From: Plantago ovata
Lineage: Eukaryota > Streptophyta > Magnoliopsida > Lamiales > Plantaginaceae
Assembly (NCBI GenBank): GCA_028274465.1
Contig: CM051455.1
Coordinates: 111,660,261-111,724,260, forward strand
Length of the DNA: 64,000 bases
Reading direction: 5' to 3'
The translations under genes were made by a program, and so were the position numbers. Below are positions 21,390 through 31,873 of the stretch, piece after piece (position 1 is the first letter of the stretch; each line of letters starts with the position of its first letter). The notes under the pieces are model-generated. The model did no database searches, was not told the DNA's origin, and saw nothing but the letters and a program-made list of their open reading frames with translations.

Positions 21390-22301
21390 GCAATGGGTTT
21401 CTCAGCTGAATCTGGTAATGTTAAAGGATGTAAAAGATTTTCAGTCCATACATCACTGGGAAAATAGGTGAGACAGTGTTGTCTTCAACCTTGACTTTGA
21501 ACTTTGTAACACAGTCAACAAGTCTGTTGAAAATGTATTTCGCCCAGTTGATGTCAGTCTTGTTTTCATATATGTGCATCAACAACGACCATCTTCTCAG
21601 GCCTACTTGATTCTATTCCTCCGACTTGGGAGTCTAGAACTTTGATTAGTAGAAATGTTACTAGAGCAAGTGAATGGAAGAGATGCTTGCTTTTTGTGAA
21701 TTTATTCCAAGTCACAGGAGTAATCTCTCCTTTCTCCATCCTTTCATTGCTGACATCACTGTAGAAGGCTTCAATATCTTCTTCAGTGGCAGTGATGTCA
21801 TCTTCAGTTCGAGTAGTTGGAATCTGAAAGATATTTTCCAAATCAATCCATTTCAGGATGATTTGCTTTCTCTGAACTGTTGTAGAAATCACTTTTTCAG
21901 TGATTCCTTGTCCATCACTAAGGGTTTGGATTTCTGCATTATTGTAGAACTTCATTGTGTCTAACATACTCACCATCTTTTTGGAGTGAGCAGTGGAAGA
22001 AAAGTAGGCCTTGTTGATTTATGTAATTCAACGCCTCAACGTTTTCTTCGTCCAATTCTTGTTCATAGAAGTATCAGATATACTTCTCTTTTGCAAATCC
22101 ACCCCATTGCATCATCTGCTCACACTTTTTAGTGTTGAGATATGCAAGAGGCATGGGTCTCTGTGTTATTCGGTCGTTGGCAAGCATGATTTTCACCGTG
22201 TGTTTCACCAGAGTTGCTGCCGGAGTAGGAGCAGTGCTTTTTCCAGCACTGTCTGCCTTGGAGGACTTGGTGTTCTTGGAAGTTTGCCTTTTGGGAGCCA
22301 T
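21390..22301 (-). pseudogene. Copia 2 aORF, N-terminal part
   Basis: The aORF starts with an intact ATG at 22301 (MAPKRQTSKNTKSSK), which shows what the ATA of copia 1 used to be. The reading stops at codon 76, where the Arg of KEKYIR is TGA. It resumes after a frameshift near 22011 in 21566-21976, with the conserved TMKFYNNAEIQ, ENIFQIPTT and LLIKVLDSQVGGI motifs. The region down to 21390 matches the aORF codons around RNPLP in copia 1. Everything beyond is lost to the LTR B junction. Same protein family as 8563-13783. Confidence 0.75.
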
Positions 22302-22447
22302 CTCTTAAATAGAAGGTAAGACTGGGGGAGTACGAAAAAGATGCTTTTCTTTTCGACCAAAGGTACAGTAATTCAGAGCGCAGGCTAGGAATTTTTGCAG
22401 AGAAAGGAAATGTGAGTTAAAGAATTTTATCTTTCTCTAACTCTTCA

Positions 22448-22455
22448 TTTATATA
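22448..22455 (-). promoter_or_regulatory. TATATAAA box upstream of copia 2 aORF
   Basis: TATATAAA on the minus strand, 147 nt before the ATG at 22301, in the conserved context CAGAGATAC. It matches the boxes in copia 1 and copia 3. Confidence 0.45.
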
Positions 22456-22849
22456 GTATCTCTGTTATGTGAGAAGCTCAATGGTTTTGAGCTCTCAGCA
22501 AGGGTAAAACAGAGATACAACGGGTTAGTGGAGCCTTTGCATTCTTTATAAGATTAACCGTTGGATCATCAACTACTTTACAATCAATGGCCACGATTGC
22601 ATTTCATGTCATGATTAAAAGCGAGTTTATCTGTGCCACGATTAACGTTACATTAGATTTTACCTTGAATCAAGGGATTTTATCTCTTTTACTTATAAGC
22701 TAATAGCTTGCTGAAGTATTAGAGAATCTTTTCAACAATTTTAATCCTTCTGACTTTAGCAATTACTTTATAAGTAACAAGCCTTGTAGTTGCTGAAAGT
22801 TCCCCCTTAATCAAATATCTGATTTTTCTTTGGGTCAAAGATATTCTTG

Positions 22850-23232
22850 AGTTCCCGTCTCAGTAAATCCTTTTTATATTGAGATATTTTTAGGTAAATT
22901 CTATTTCTGTGAGAAACAATCTTGCTCTTTGCTGAGTTCCCGTCTCAGATACTTGAATACCTGTTTCAGTATCCTTGATTGTCTGAATACCCGTTTCAGC
23001 AATCTTTAGATTTTTCTTACTGAGTACCTATTTCAGTAAGTGACCACGTTTCCTAACAAATACCCAGTTTGAAGGAATTACTTGTTGAATGCCTGTTTCA
23101 GCAAACACTTTGTGTACAACCATCTTTTTTTAGAGGAATCAAGTAGAAGGGACTTTTCAAGGGATGAATAAACCTTTCAGCAACTGTTGGCTTGCTGAAT
23201 GCCCGTTTCAGCAATCCAATCAAATGTACCCT
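22850..23232 (-). repeat. Hairpin array of copia 2
   Basis: Minus-strand copy of the spacer array. Its first unit (about 23183-23220) is the best preserved of its kind: TTGGATTGCTGAA and TTCAGCAAGCCAA flank loop ACGGGCA, with one mismatch in 13 pairs. Other units keep loops ACGGGTA, ACAGGTA and ACAGGCA. Confidence 0.75.
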
Positions 23233-23234
23233 TT

Positions 23235-24798
23235 TTATTGAGGTAGTTCAATCAATCCAAGGTTATACCTTAGCATTGCGAACCTATTATCTGGAAGGGG
23301 CTTGGTAAAGATGTCAGCAAGTTGATCATCAATACCTATCTTTAAAACCTCAATATCTCCCTTTTCCACATGATCTCTAATGAAATGATGTCTAATATCA
23401 ATGTGCTTTGTGATTGAGTGGAACTTAGGACTTTGCGTGATAGCAATAGCACTTGAATTATCACAAAAGATTGGTGTTAACTTTGTAGAAATACCATAAT
23501 CTCTTAGTTGTAGTTGAATCCATAGGATTTGATCAGTACAACAACCAGCTGCAATGTATTCAAATTCAATGGATGAATTGGCCACACAAGTTTGCTTCTT
23601 GCTGAACCATGAAATTAATCTTGTACCTAGAAACTGACAAGTTCCAGAGGTACTTTTTCTATCAAGAGTTGATCCACCATGGTCAGCATCTGAATAATCA
23701 ATCAATTCTAATCTAGAATATTTTGGATACAATAATCCAACATTGACCGTGCCTTTGACATATTTCAGTATTTTGCGTGCTTTCTTGTAGTGTGATTCTC
23801 TAGGGTCAGATTGGAATCTTGCACACAAACAACCAGCATACTGAATGTCAGGCCTATTTGCTATTAGATACATCAAGGAACCAATGAGCTTCCTATACTT
23901 GTGTTCATCCACACTTTTGTCTTGTTTAGTATAGCCCAATTTGGTACCAACACTCATAGGGATCTTTTCAGGTTTCTCTTCCTCTTTGATCCTGAACTTT
24001 GTGCATTCTTGCTTTATTTATGAATATTCCATCCTTGAGTTGCTTGACTTGCAATCCTAGGAAATAATTCAATTTGCCCATCATGCTCATTTCAAACTTG
24101 TTTGACATGAGTTTGGAAAAATCATCACAAAGTTGCTTGTCCTTAGAAAAAAAAATTATGCCATCCACATAAATCTCGACTAAGAGTATTTTACCATCAT
24201 GGTTCATGGTAAATAAGGTTTTATCAACTTCACCTTTCTTGAAACCATTATCCAACAAGAACTTAGCTAAGGTATCATACCAAGCTCTAGGTGCTTGCTT
24301 TAGACCATATACAACTTTCTGAAGCTTATATACCATCTTGGTTTCTGAGGGAAGTTCAAAGCCAGGGGGTTGTTCTAGATAGACTTCTTCAGCATGTTCA
24401 CCATTTAGGAATGCACTTTTAACATCCATTTGATAAACAATGAAGTCATTATGAGCAGCAAAGGCATATAAAAGTCTAATAGCATCCAATCTTGTAACTG
24501 GTGCATAGGACTCATCATAATCCAATCCTTCAGTCTGGCAATAACCTTGAGCAACTAAACGTGCTTTGTTCCTTGTTACTTCTCCAGACTCACTCAGCTT
24601 GTTTCTGAACACCCACTTTGTACCAATTGCTTTCTTTCCTTCAGCAAGGGGTACAAGTTTCCAGACATTGTTCCTTTCAAATTGATCCAGTTCTTCTTGC
24701 ATTGCCTTGATCCATTCATAATGCTTTAAAGCTTCTTCTATGGTTTTGGGCTCAATTTGTGAAACAAAGCAAGAGAACAAAGCTTCTACCTCAACCAC
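23235..24798 (-). pseudogene. Copia 2 reverse transcriptase and RNase H
   Basis: The RT frame (24798-23968) contains the RT domain entry [19 protein letters not shown], the [12 protein letters not shown] block and the catalytic box. That box reads YVDG instead of YVDD: the second Asp, a metal ligand, is Gly (codon at 24160-24162), which should abolish polymerase activity. A small deletion near 23990 shifts into the RNase H frame (23957-23235), with DADHGGSTLDRKSTSG, EFEYIAAG and CDNSSAI, and a full C-terminus ending GLIELPQ. Family assignment is secure; the protein cannot be functional. Confidence 0.9.
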
Positions 24799-26240
24799 AA
24801 TTGCTTCTCAGCAAGTTCTTGATTTGTAGATACTTTGGATCTAGTCACTTGGTGTTTGTCAATATCACCAATCATATCCTTAGAGGGATGATCTCTAATC
24901 CATTTATTAAAAGGTTTTCCGCTCTTTGGATCTGGATATGTCTGCGTTTCAGCATGTGACTCTTCAGCATGTACTTGTTCAGTACTACTGGTATCTGGTT
25001 GTGTCTCTGCCGAAATTGGTTCATCAGCAACTTCTTGTTCAGCATTGCTGGTTTGAGATAACTCGTCAGTAGACACAGGAGGTTGCGTAGTTTCAGCAAC
25101 ATCGGGAGCAACTGCGTCCTTAGCCAGAAATTCTTTATCATGAACTACATTTATCTTGTCATGACTTGGAGTTGGAGTGTCATTGTCAAAATCATCATTA
25201 AGTTCAATAGATTTGACTTTTCCAGCATTGGATTCAGTTTTTTACTCGTGTATGAGTAATTTCTTCATACATTCTGATATTTCTTCTTCAGCCGGGACTC
25301 CTTGTGTCTTTTCATAGAATACAACATGCACTGATTCTTCAATCTTTTGTGCCTTTTTGTTGTAAACTCTATAAGCTTTGCTATGTAAGGAGTATCCAAG
25401 AAATATCGCTTCATCTGCCTTTGGTTGAAATGTTCTTAAATATTCTCTACCATTGTTAAGAACAAAGCATTTGCAACCAAATAATCTTAGATGGGTGATG
25501 TTAGGAGGTCTTCCAACAAATAACTCATAGGTAGTTTTGTTGTATTCCTTAGTTATCAAACATCTATATTGAGTATAGCAAGAGGTATTAATCGCTTCAA
25601 CCCAATAAGCTTCACTTATTTCAGTGTCAACAAGCATTGTTCTAGCTGCTTCCTTAAGGGTACGATTCTTCCTTTCAGCAACACCGTTTTGTTGAGGTGT
25701 CCTTACTGAGGATAACTGATGTTGTATGCCTTTGGAAGTGCAATACTCAGTTCTGTACTAGTTTACAAACTGAGTACCATGGTCTGTTCTGATGATTTTT
25801 ACCTTGTCATTTTTCATGACTTCGAGCTTATTCAGCAAGTTAGGTACTTCAGTGCTTGTTTCAGACTTGTGTTTGATAAAAATTACCCAAGTGAACCTTG
25901 AATAATCATCTACCACCACTAGACCATACTTCTTGCCAGCATAGCTTGTTGAAAAAGATTCAAACAAGTCCATGTGCAAGAGTTGTAAAGGTTTTGTAGT
26001 TGACGGTACTGCCTTGTTCTTGAAAGAAATTTTGGTTTGCTTACCTTGCTGACATGTAGTGCAAACACCATCCTTCTTAAAAGTAACCTTAGGTAATCCA
26101 ACTACAAGTGCCTTTTTAGACAGCTTATTCAGCGTCTTGAAGTTTAGGTGACTTGTTCGTTTATGTTATAACCATGCTTTTTCAGCAAGGCAATCATGAT
26201 CTGAGATAAGGCATTTTTCAACGATTGCTGAAGATCAATC
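24786..26240 (-). pseudogene. Copia 2 integrase and IN-RT linker
   Basis: Fragments in several frames. The catalytic core shows HMDLFESFSTSYAGKKY with VVDDYSRFTWV (25979-25758), the second Asp in IIRTDHGTQFVN, and the third acidic residue in a VAERKNRTL motif near 25670. The downstream part (25637-25242) has PPNITHLRLFGCKCFV and the FLGYS motif typical of copia integrase C-termini. The linker (25076-24786) is Glu/Thr/Ser-rich and ends with RDHPSKDMIGDIDK, common just before copia RT. Frameshifts separate the pieces. In active elements this domain inserts the cDNA into the chromosome. Confidence 0.85.
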
Positions 26241-26590
26241 TACGGTATAGAGACCTCCTGATCTTCTAGCAACAATGATAACCTTCTTTGTCTCAAAGTC
26301 AATAAGTTTACATTCATCACTTTTAATTTTGATGAAGTAACCCTTGTCAGCAAACTGGCTCATGCTGAAAAGGTTAAAGTTAAGATTTTTGACATAAAGA
26401 ACACCCGAAATAGTGATACACCCTAACGTCACGTCACCGTAGCCTTTAGTAGAACCAAAGCCTCCACCAGCAAACCTTATTGTTGGACCTTTAGACCACC
26501 GTCTATAGTTCATAAGGTTTTTCTTATTGCCCGTTATGTGCTTTCCGCAGCCACTGTCAAAGTGCCAAATTTAATTGTTTGTCTCCGTGG
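26241..26590 (-). pseudogene. Copia 2 protease end and GAG-pre-integrase domain
   Basis: Contains the aspartic protease signature WHFDSGCGKH with DSG (about 26525-26575) and downstream YRRWSKGPTIRFAGGG and GVLYVKNLNFNLFSMSQFADKGYF, the region before integrase in plant copia elements. A TAA lies just before the protease Trp. Copia 4 keeps the same segment up to its fusion point at 53065. Confidence 0.8.
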
Positions 26591-26599
26591 CTGAAGTCT

Positions 26600-27873
26600 G
26601 CACAATGAAGACCAAACTATTTAATTATCCAATATTGGATGTCCATTAACATGTTCAAGAAAACGTCCAGCGGAAACCCAAGTCTTGACTTTTTCGGTCT
26701 TGACTTCTTTTCTACTTGCTGAGGAACTAGATGGTTTAGAACCGAAAGACTTTTGATCATTGCTGATCAAGTCCACTTTCTGAACATACTTTTCAGTAAG
26801 TTCTTTTCTAGCAAGGTTCCTTCTAGTCCTAGCACTTTGAGTATTGTTAATACTCTTGGGCTTGGATTTGTTCAACTCTTTGAAGTATCTTTGCTGACTT
26901 TGATTATACTAATGAAATAGTTGACTTTTGCTGAACATACTTTTCAGTAAGTTCTTTTCTAGCAAGGTTCCTTCTAGTCCTAGCACTTTGAGTATTGTTA
27001 ATACTCTTGGGCTTGGATTTGTTCAACTCTTTGAAGTATCTTTGCTGACTTTGATTATACTAATGAAATAGTTGACTTTGGTTGGTTTTGTATCCAAGTC
27101 CACTTTTTGGACTATGATGAGTTTTTGTCTCAGCAACCTTACTTGATTCAGGTTTGTCAGCAAAGGTCTTCTGATTACTTTTAGTAATCTTGCCTTTAGG
27201 CTTAACAACTTGCTTTAAAGCAACTTGTTTGGCGGAATGCTTTACATTATTCTTTTTCTGAACAGTTTGCTTTTCAGCAACTTGTTTTCCTTTTGAAGTC
27301 TTGTTACTTTGAGTAGCAACAACGGGCTTCTTGGTCGTAGGTACTTGATTGCTTATTTCAGCAACCTTAGATTGACCAATTTGATAGAGTCCTGGTTGAC
27401 CACTATCAGTAGCACGAACAAAGGTAATTGGTGATTTGTCTTTACTCAAGAGTATTACATCATTACCTTCATACGTGGCACCTAAACCTTCTTTCTGAGA
27501 TGGATCTCTCAGATAAGAGTTTAGATCAGTTTGCATGTTACTAGCATCCGCATAAGATTTGAAATTGACTTTCATCTTTTTCATCTCTTGTATTTCAGCA
27601 AGTAACTTTAGAATTGAGGACTGATACTCTTCCAATTCTATTGCCGTTTGAGCATTTTTCTCTGTAGCTTCAGCAACTAACTTCTTGAGATGCAATATTT
27701 CAGCATCCTTCTTTTCTGACTCAACGCTCAGCACGACGTACTTTTCAGTAGTTTTCATAGTCAGAAGTTCAGCATTTTGTAGTTTATCTTCCTGTTTGCT
27801 CAGAGTTTTTCTCAAATCTTTCGATTTCTCCTTGAATTCTATCAAGGTCAATGTCATCTTCACTTTCTGAATC
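26600..27873 (-). pseudogene. Copia 2 gag C-terminal half with internal duplication
   Basis: The C-terminal gag region (27863-26621 in pieces) starts inside the long coiled coil (heptad-rich Leu/Glu/Lys stretch, 27860-27560). It continues into a Lys/Gln/Ser-rich tail with VAEKQTVQKK and ends HVNGHPILDN then stop. A direct tandem duplication of 151 bp (26780-26930 and 26931-27081) repeats the RRNLARKELTEKYVQ segment and breaks the frame. The N-terminal half of gag and the 5' LTR are missing because copia 3 inserted here. Confidence 0.8.
26780..27081. repeat. 151-bp direct tandem duplication
   Basis: Two adjacent copies, 26780-26930 and 26931-27081, identical by eye apart from the last few bases. 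Copia 3 and copia 4 have the segment once. The unit is not a multiple of three, so it disrupts gag. Confidence 0.85.
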
Positions 27874-29361
27874 AGTTAGGAAACTTTTATTTTTGATGAG
27901 CAATTTACCATGCTAAATTAGGGAAAGTTCAGTAACTAGTACTCTTAAGGTCCATAGGAATTTAGAATTTTAAGGACATTGTAAAAGAGGAACGTTTGTT
28001 GAAAGACTTAGTGTAGGTACTAGTTAGGTTCTTTCTTTGCTGATGATGTACTTTGGTTTTAAAAACGAACTATTGAAGACGTAGAACCACTCAGAAAGTT
28101 AAAGAATCGAAGACTGAAGACACAAAGGCACATGTTGCTTCAGAAAGTGAGAATTTCAGCAACAGCTTGCAGAAGTGAAAATCTATATGACATAGTAGGT
28201 TGTGCTTGCTGAAACTGAGACTGACCACTTTTTGACAACATATGTGACCTCCTTGCTGAAGAGTACTTGCATTTTGGCTCCAACGTTCATATTTGAATTT
28301 GATTCAATAGAACATTAAATGCAAAGTAAGTACGCGAAGAACATGAAGACAAGAAGACAAATGAAGGACGCTGCTGAAAGTAGAAAAGCAAGATAGTACA
28401 TCTTAAGGTACAAAACCTTAGAATTTGAAATTCAAATGGCTCCCTTGAGACACTATAAATAGAGGTCATCAGGCAAGAGTAGAAGGTGTGTCAACAACGT
28501 GATCAAACTCTCACTTGTGCTTTAAACATTCAAATCCTTCTATACTCTTTACTGCCTATTGATCCGTTCCAAGACTTAAGCTAGAAACAAAATCTACTTG
28601 TGAAGAAGTAGAACATTCACGGCTAAGAAATTAGTCTAGTGTTCTTTCTTGGAACAAGAACAAGTCTTGACACCAGAAACAATCAAACTTGCTTACTGCA
28701 AAGTATTACAAGTTGTGTTTCTTTAGATAACTTGTTATAGCTGAAAAGTTATACTCAAGTCATCTCGTCCCAAACCTCTCTAACTGATAAACACCCTTTT
28801 CAGGCGTGAAATTCAGCGGGAATTAATCAAGCATAGTGTTTCTGATTATAAGTCCCAAGTTTGGTGGAGAACAACGTTACGGTTCTCTATTTAGGTTGGA
28901 AACGAAGCAAGTGGGCTTTGGTTTCTGAGAATCATTAGTGATAGGATCTGTAAGGAACCTCATATCTTATCATAGTGGATTCATTCCTAGAAAGGATAAA
29001 GTGGATTAGTTGAGAGATTACGCCACTCTCAGGTACCAATATAAAAGTGTTTGTGCGATTTACTTTACTGCACTTAGTTTTCAACAAGTTACATTTCTCG
29101 TACACTGTCACTCTGTTCACTTGCTGAAACTAGCTCTCTGAGAAAAGTACTTATTGTAAAAGACTTCCGCACTCTGTTTTAAGTATCAGCAAACTCATTA
29201 CTGAAAAGTAATAAGCACTTGCTGAGAAAGTTAAGTACCAGCAACTTCATTACTCAAAAGTAATAAGCACTTGCTGAGAAAGTTTTAAACGACGAAAAGT
29301 TTGAAAAGACTATTCACCCCCCCCCCCTCTAGTCTTTTCTTGTTGTTTAAAGGGACCAACA
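27874..29361 (+). mobile_element. Copia 3 5' LTR
   Basis: About 1,488 bp. The first base is degraded (AGTTAGGAAAC in place of TGTTAGGAAAC) and the LTR ends GGGACCAACA, followed two bases later by the primer-binding site. It has a TATAAATA box, the double hairpins (about 29184-29285) and the C-run. It is inserted in copia 2 gag; the five bases before it are GAATC. Confidence 0.85.
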
Positions 29362-29363
29362 AG

Positions 29364-29376
29364 TGGTATCAGAGCT
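29364..29376 (+). promoter_or_regulatory. Copia 3 primer-binding site
   Basis: TGGTATCAGAGCT, complementary to the 3' end of plant initiator methionine tRNA, the usual primer of plant copia elements, two bases after the LTR end. Confidence 0.9.
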
Positions 29377-29473
29377 GGAGATTCTTTAACCTTCAGCACT
29401 GAACCTAGATCCCCTTAGGTGCTTTCCATAAATCACTTTCACTTGATAAGTTTGGTAGTCATTTGCTGACAGG

Positions 29474-31873
29474 ATGTCGCTAGGAGACGCTCCCTTGCTG
29501 AACCTGGAAAACTATGAAAAATGGCGAAACAACATGATGCTACATCTTGAGGCCATTAGTGATGAGATGGTTACTGTCATAAATGATGGACCAATCAAGG
29601 TCACTAAAATTGAGAGAAGTTTTCCTCACAAAACCACAGAGGCTAGAAAGGAAACTATCTTAGGTGAACAAGCTGATACTGTCGTTCCAAAACCAAGAGA
29701 GGAATGGACTTCAGATGAAGCCAAAAGATTCCATCTTAATGGCCAAGCAAGAAACAACATTATTCGATCTACTCCATATACTATACAGTGCAAAATGTGG
29801 GGTGCCAAAACTGCTAAGGAAGCTTGAAAAATGGTCCAAGATCTTTGTGCTGGATCTGACAAAACCAAGGAAAACAAACTAGAAGTGCTAAAGTTGAAGT
29901 TTAAAAACTTCAAACAAGGTGCAAATGAGTCACTGGAAGACTTGGATTTCAGATTCACAACTCTAGTGAGTGAGATGGCTGACTTAGGAGTTGGAAACTT
30001 CTATTCAGATTTTGAAAAGGTGAAAAGCATTATTAGAAGTCTGAATCAAGAATGGATCCACACTTAGAATTTCTGTTATAATCAAGGAATGCCAAATATC
30101 ACTCCAACCGAGTTGTTCTCTCATCTTGCTACTGTCAACTATGAAACAAAGCAAAGAGAAAATGTGTTTGCTGAAAAATCGCAAACCATTGCTCTTGCTG
30201 CCAAGCCGTCATCTTCTGAAAAGAAGAATGATAAAGAGCCTATTGATGAAAATTCTATTGCAGTTAGAAACATGAAGAAATTCATCAGTAAGGAAATTGA
30301 AAGGCGAAAAGCAAAAGAAAAGCTGAAAAAGTATCTTGGTAACAGCTACCATAAATACAAGAATGAAGCTAGCTCGCTGAACAAGCAAGCTCAACAAGCA
30401 AACTCCTCCGAAGGACCAGCAGTTGGCTATGATCTTTGCTTTTATTGCTAAAAGCCTGGACAGTTCAAAGCAACTTGCCCCTTACTGAAAGGGAAATCTA
30501 CTGAAAAGAAGAAGAAGTTCAAGAAGGCTTTGATTGCTGAAGAAAAGAAAAAGCTTCAAGCAAAAATCGATGCTCTTTGCATTGAAACAAGCTCTGAAGA
30601 CAGTGAGGTAGAAAGTTCAAACACTGAAGAAGAAGAAGCCACTCTGGACGTAGAGATAGGCAATGAAGTATGTGGAATAGCTACGGAAGCTTATCCAGAT
30701 GTGTCAAACTACGAGTTTTGTCTCATGGCCAGTCAGGTAAATTGTCCTACCTCTGACTCTGATTCAGAATGTGAAGATGACATTGACTTTGATATAATTC
30801 AAGGAGAAATCGAAAGATTTGAGAAAACTCTGAGCAAACAGCAAGAGAAACTACACAATGCCGAACTTCTTACTAAGCAAACTACTGAAAAGTACATCTT
30901 GCTGAGCGTTCAGTCAGAAAAGAAGGATGCTAAAATATTGCATCTCAAGAAGTTAATTGCTGAATCTACAGAGAAGAATGCTCAAATGGCAATAGAATTG
31001 GAAGAGTATCTGTCCTCAATTCTAAAGTTACTTGCTGAAATACAAGAAATGAAAAAGATGAAAGTCAATTTCAAATCTTATGCGGATGCTAGTAATACGC
31101 TGACTGAACTAAACTCTTATCTGAGAGATCCATCTCAGAAAGAAGGTTTAGGTGCCACGTATGAAGGTGATGATGTAATACTCTTGAGTAAAGAAAAATC
31201 ACCAATCACCTTTGTTCGTGCAACTGATAGTGGTCAACCAGAACTCTATCAATTTTGTCAATCTAAGGTTGCTGAAATAAGCAATCAAGTACGTACGACC
31301 ATAAAGTCCGTTGTTGATACTCAAAGTAACAAGACTTCAAAAGCAAAACAGGTTGCTGAAAAGCAAACTGTTCAGAAAAAGGATGTTGTAAAGCACTCCG
31401 CCAAACAAGTTGCTAAAAAGAAATTTGTTAAGACTAAAGGCAAGATTACTAAAAGTAATCAGAAGAACTTTGCTGACAAACCTGAATCAAGTAAGGTTGC
31501 TGAGACAAAAGCTCAGCATACTCCGAAAAGTGGACTTGGATTCAAAACCAAGCAAAGTCAACCTTTTCATGAGTATAAGCAAAGTCAGCAAAGATACTTC
31601 AAAGAGTTGAACAAAACCAAGCTTAAGAGTACTGACAATACTCAAAATGCTAAGACTAGAAGGAACCTTGCTAGAAAAGAACTTACTGAAAAGTATGTTC
31701 AGCAAAAAGGTCAACCAAGCAAGGCACCATATCAGAAAGTGGACTTGATTAGCAATGATCAAAAGTCTTTCGGTTCTAAACCCTCTAGTTCCTCAGCAAG
31801 TAGAAAACAAGCCAAGATTGGAAAACTCAAGACTTGGGTTTCCACTGGACGTTTTCTTGAACATGTTAATTGA
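29474..31873 (+). pseudogene. Copia 3 gag
   Basis: Capsid/nucleocapsid precursor starting with ATG 112 bp after the LTR (MSLGDAPLLNLENYEKW). The N-terminal part is the plant copia gag domain (KLEVLKLKFKNFKQGANESLEDL-type helices; I break it here as two adjoining motifs, KLEVLKLKF and NESLEDLDFRF). In-frame stops are TGA at about 29825 (Trp in copia 4), TAG at about 30065 (Gln in copia 4) and TAA at about 30450. The last one lies inside the zinc knuckle, CFYC-stop, where copia 4 has Lys. From 30530 the frame is open for 447 codons: a Glu-rich stretch, a long coiled coil (about 30800-31080) and a Lys-rich tail. The last break is GGA to TGA at 31871. A long gag with coiled coil is typical of Sireviruses. 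Confidence 0.85.

Larger units (their letters stand above)
21390..27873 (-). mobile_element. Copia 2, internal region, truncated at both ends
   Basis: Minus-strand copia element of the same family as copia 1, 3 and 4. In element order it has gag C-terminus, protease, integrase, RT, RNase H, hairpin spacer and the start of the aORF. The right edge is cut in gag by the copia 3 5' LTR; the left edge is cut in the aORF by LTR B. It is heavily decayed and probably the oldest layer of this nest. Confidence 0.85.

Noticed and set aside
15674-27873. GAATC next to both the copia 1 3' LTR (15674-15678) and the copia 3 5' LTR (27869-27873), as if one duplication
   Set aside because: The two LTRs belong to different elements with different flanking sequence (gypsy A and copia 2). 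A shared 5-mer is plausible by chance.
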